Below are positions 62,074 to 64,000 of a stretch of 64,000 nt of DNA, one piece after another. The notes under the pieces were generated by a model. That model did not search any database. It saw nothing but the letters and a program-made list of their open reading frames with translations, and had not been told where the DNA came from. The position numbers were made by a program, and so were the translations under genes. Each line of letters opens with the position of its first letter. The first letter of the stretch is position 1. The DNA is from Sphingobacterium sp. (GTDB lineage Bacteria > Bacteroidota > Bacteroidia > Sphingobacteriales > Sphingobacteriaceae), in the NCBI GenBank assembly GCA_031286695.1, contig JAITTY010000005.1, positions 744,001 to 808,000 on the forward strand, given 5' to 3'.

Positions 62074-62637
62074 ATGAAAATATTAGCATTTGCAGGAACA
62101 AGCAACAAAAACTCAATCAACAAAACGTTCGTCACAAGTACTTCCAAATACTACAAAGAAGCAGACGATATCATCGAATTGCTAGACTTAAACCATTTTG
62201 AAATGCCTATCTATTCTTACGACAAAGAAGTCGAGTTGGGCATTCCACAGTTGGCACATGACTTTGCTGCTAAAATGGATGCAGCAGATTTCCTTTTGAT
62301 TTCTTTGGCCGAACACAATGGGTCATATACTACAGCTTACAAAAATATTGTTGACTGGGTCTCACGTATTCCTAACCGTAAATTATTCAATGGCAAACCT
62401 GTTTTCTTATTGGCTACTGCTCCTGGTCCAATGGGAGGTGCCACGGTATTGAACACCGCAGTAAACCGAATCACTTGGGATGGTGCCGACATATTAGACT
62501 CCTTCTCTCTTCCTGAATTCCACAAAAACTTTGAAGAAGGTAAAGGTATTGTCGATCCCACTTTAAGAAGCCAATTAGAAGCTAAAGTACGCAAAACAAA
62601 ACGTGCACTTGCTGAAAAATTATCCGTACAAGGTTAA
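62074..62637 (+). CDS. NAD(P)H-dependent FMN reductase 2
   Basis: The protein has 187 residues and a flavodoxin fold: I-L-A-F-A-G-T-S-N-K-N-S-I-N (phosphate loop), A-E-H-N-G-S-Y-T-T-A-Y-K-N-I-V-D-W (FMN site), and A-T-A-P-G-P-M-G-G. It belongs to the same broad family as the reductase at 58378 but is not a close copy. The long leader with palindromes suggests regulation. A DJ-1/PfpI gene follows after a terminator-like hairpin. Confidence 0.9.
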   Translation: MKILAFAGTSNKNSINKTFVTSTSKYYKEADDIIELLDLNHFEMPIYSYDKEVELGIPQLAHDFAAKMDAADFLLISLAEHNGSYTTAYKNIVDWVSRIPNRKLFNGKPVFLLATAPGPMGGATVLNTAVNRITWDGADILDSFSLPEFHKNFEEGKGIVDPTLRSQLEAKVRKTKRALAEKLSVQG

Positions 62638-62666
62638 CAAAAGATTAACAAATAATCATTGTGAAT

Positions 62667-62712
62667 ACCTCTTTTAATATGTAAATTGAAAACCTATTAA
62701 AAGAGGTTTTTT
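62667..62712 (+). terminator. hairpin and T-run directly in front of the DJ-1 gene
   Basis: 12-bp perfect arms ACCTCTTTTAAT (62667-62678) and ATTAAAAGAGGT (62696-62707), then TTTTT. The start codon lies 3 nt further on, and the only Shine-Dalgarno-like sequence (AGAGG, 62702-62706) is within the right arm. It can act as terminator of the FMN reductase gene, as attenuator, or as translation block. Confidence 0.8.
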
Positions 62713-62715
62713 GAT

Positions 62716-63294
62716 ATGGCAAAAAAAATATTACTACTTGTAGGAGACTTTGTAGAAGATTACGAAGCAATGGTTCCATTTCAAGCAATGGGTTCAATAG
62801 GATTAACAGTAGATGCAATTGCTCCGGACCGCAAAAGCGGAGATGTAGTCCCCACAGCAGTGCATGATTTCACTGGTGACCAGACTTATAAAGAACTGCG
62901 CGGACACAATTTCGCAATCAATAAAGATTTCGACCAGGTCAATGTCGAAGATTATGATGGTTTATATATTGCGGGAGGACGATCGGCAGAATATATTCGA
63001 CTCAACAAACGTGTTTTGGAGATTACGAAGCACTTCTTTGAGCAAAACAAACCTGTCGCGGCAATATGCCATGGTATCCAAGTATTGACAGCTGCAAAGG
63101 TACTCGCAGGTCGGACATTGACAGCCTATGTTGCTGTAGGTCCCGACATCGAACTAGCGGGCGGCACATGGAAAAATATCCCTGCGGATCAAGCTGTCGT
63201 AGACGGCAATTTGGTTACCTCTCCTGCTTGGCCAGGACACCAAGCAATTTTAAAAGAGTTTTACAAATTATTAGGTATAACAATTACAATTTAA
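62716..63294 (+). CDS. DJ-1/PfpI-family protein
   Basis: The protein has 192 residues. The nucleophile Cys118 lies in the elbow V-A-A-I-C-H-G-I-Q-V-L, with the supporting acidic residues in D-F-V-E-D-Y-E (11-17) and the loop Y-I-A-G-G-R-S. It belongs to the PfpI/YhbO-type branch, whose members act as stress-related glyoxalases or deglycases; older annotation calls them proteases. The start codon follows a hairpin by 3 nt, so expression may be conditional. It is 9 bp upstream of a small membrane-anchored protein gene. Confidence 0.9.
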   Translation: MAKKILLLVGDFVEDYEAMVPFQAMGSIGLTVDAIAPDRKSGDVVPTAVHDFTGDQTYKELRGHNFAINKDFDQVNVEDYDGLYIAGGRSAEYIRLNKRVLEITKHFFEQNKPVAAICHGIQVLTAAKVLAGRTLTAYVAVGPDIELAGGTWKNIPADQAVVDGNLVTSPAWPGHQAILKEFYKLLGITITI

Positions 63295-63303
63295 ATATTT
63301 TTA

Positions 63304-63681
63304 ATGAAGAAGAATAAAAGGCTATGGCTTTTGGTCATACCGATTTTAGTGCTGTTGGGTTTTATTTTAAAAGATAGTTTCAATCAGAAAAGTATTGAAG
63401 ATCTACCGGGAGGTTTTAAGGAAGCCGCTTTCGTAAGAAATGAACAAAATAAAGGTGGTATTATACGCATTTATGCCGTTACAGTAGGCGACTTGTTGAA
63501 TGCAGATTACTCAGCCTGTCTTGATTTGATGCCTGTTAATGATTACGGAAGTACAACAACTGTGTATTTCTTTGATCGCAGCGCTCCTTATCCGACAAGC
63601 TTGTCAATTGACACACCACATTTTGACACAACGAAATACAAAGCTATTCAGATTTCCAAAAAGTACGGAAAGAAGAAATAA
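63304..63681 (+). CDS. small membrane-anchored protein of unknown function
   Basis: The 125-residue protein begins with MKKNKRLWLLVIPILVLLGF, a basic N-terminus and one helix that is an uncleaved anchor or a signal. A mixed soluble domain of about 100 residues follows with no catalytic motif. It follows the DJ-1 gene by 9 bp, so it is probably cotranscribed, and it is followed by a terminator. Confidence 0.7.
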   Translation: MKKNKRLWLLVIPILVLLGFILKDSFNQKSIEDLPGGFKEAAFVRNEQNKGGIIRIYAVTVGDLLNADYSACLDLMPVNDYGSTTTVYFFDRSAPYPTSLSIDTPHFDTTKYKAIQISKKYGKKK

Positions 63682-63703
63682 ACGAAACCAAACATAATGA
63701 CAT

Positions 63704-63743
63704 ATCCCTCAAAGTCTAAATAGACCTTTGGGGGATTTTTTTT
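63704..63743 (+). terminator. terminator before ppk
   Basis: CCCTCAAAGTCTA and TAGAC-CTTTGGGGG pair with one bulge and are followed by ATTTTTTTT. It separates the DJ-1 unit from the polyphosphate kinase gene. Confidence 0.8.
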
Positions 63744-63880
63744 GCCATGAAAGAATTTGTATTAACATGAGCGCTGAGATACATAAACAAAAAATAACTT
63801 AATAATTCTTTAACACGAAAAAGTTCGTTTATCACCCCTAGAGCTATAGTTTTGCTTTTTAAATTTACGTATATTTAGTT

Positions 63881-64000
63881 ATGGCGAAAAAATTCATCCC
63901 GAGAGACGTTAGCTGGTTGAGCTTTAATGGCAGAGTATTACAGGAAGCAGCGGACGAGACTGTCCCTTTACCCCTAAGAATCAAATTTTTAGGTATATTT
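63881..64000 (+). CDS. ppk1: polyphosphate kinase 1, N-terminal end only
   Basis: Forty codons are present before the window ends. The sequence [20 protein letters not shown] with [20 protein letters not shown] is the highly conserved start of Ppk1 (S-W-L-S-F-N-x-R-V-L-Q-E-A). The enzyme makes polyphosphate from ATP; the catalytic histidines lie outside the window. Its start lies 138 bp after the terminator. Confidence 0.92.
   Translation, partial: MAKKFIPRDVSWLSFNGRVLQEAADETVPLPLRIKFLGIF

Noticed and set aside
1..64000. Mobile elements, CRISPR arrays, rRNA, toxin-antitoxin or phage genes
   Set aside because: Reading both strands showed no transposase, integrase, regularly spaced repeats or rRNA sequence in this window.

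Overview
The window comes from a member of the Bacteroidota, most likely a Sphingobacterium-like organism. Evidence: a SusC/SusD polysaccharide utilisation locus (PUL) with a hybrid two-component regulator, a flexirubin-type aryl-polyene pigment cluster, promoters of the Bacteroidota type (TTTG, a 19-20 bp spacer, TAnnTTTG), mostly weak ribosome binding sites, and a low-GC base composition. The genus is an inference.

Left part (1-23205). A divergent FAD-dependent oxidoreductase/halogenase-like gene is cut by the left edge. Then about twenty tightly packed or overlapping plus-strand genes make an aryl polyene, the acid half of a flexirubin pigment. They encode a tyrosine ammonia lyase (supplies 4-coumarate), two acyl carrier proteins, three ketosynthases with complete Cys-His-His triads, two ketosynthase-like proteins without the active cysteine, a ketoreductase, two hotdog dehydratases, a thioesterase, a PaaK-like acid-activating ligase, and acyltransferases. 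Envelope and export functions are also present: LolA-like carrier, lipoprotein, an MMPL exporter fused to an acyltransferase, GT2-DUF2062, NodB deacetylase and a C45/Ntn lipoprotein. The dialkylresorcinol genes (darA/darB) are not in the window and may lie to the left.

Middle part. A tRNA-Arg(CCG) with a textbook promoter and a strong terminator separates the pigment cluster from a large minus-strand pectin PUL (47097 down to 23838). In transcription order this holds an HTCS regulator, CE8 pectinesterase, SusC, SusD, a DUF5123-type surface lipoprotein, PL1 pectate lyase, GH28 polygalacturonase, esterase, GH95, GH43, a second CE8 and a second esterase. The set fits demethylation, deacetylation and backbone cleavage of pectin plus removal of side-chain sugars. 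An S41 peptidase gene lies next to it.

Right part (48600-64000). Mostly housekeeping and stand-alone genes. The most interesting unit is a TPP riboswitch (50393-50511, minus strand) in front of a PnuC-type transporter, which is therefore probably the thiamine transporter PnuT. The transporter gene overlaps an acyl-CoA-dehydrogenase-like flavoprotein gene, an unexpected partner in a thiamine operon. Further on are malate:quinone oxidoreductase, FabG, a LuxE-like ligase, a YpfJ-type zinc protease, a PhnA-like protein, a polysaccharide deacetylase lipoprotein, a His/Gly/Arg-rich exported protein, two FMN reductases, an aminotransferase IV, an RluD-type pseudouridine synthase, an ACC-deaminase-like PLP enzyme, a DJ-1/PfpI protein and the start of polyphosphate kinase. 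Many of these are separated by long, near-perfect hairpin terminators. I saw no transposase, integrase, CRISPR array, rRNA or phage gene.
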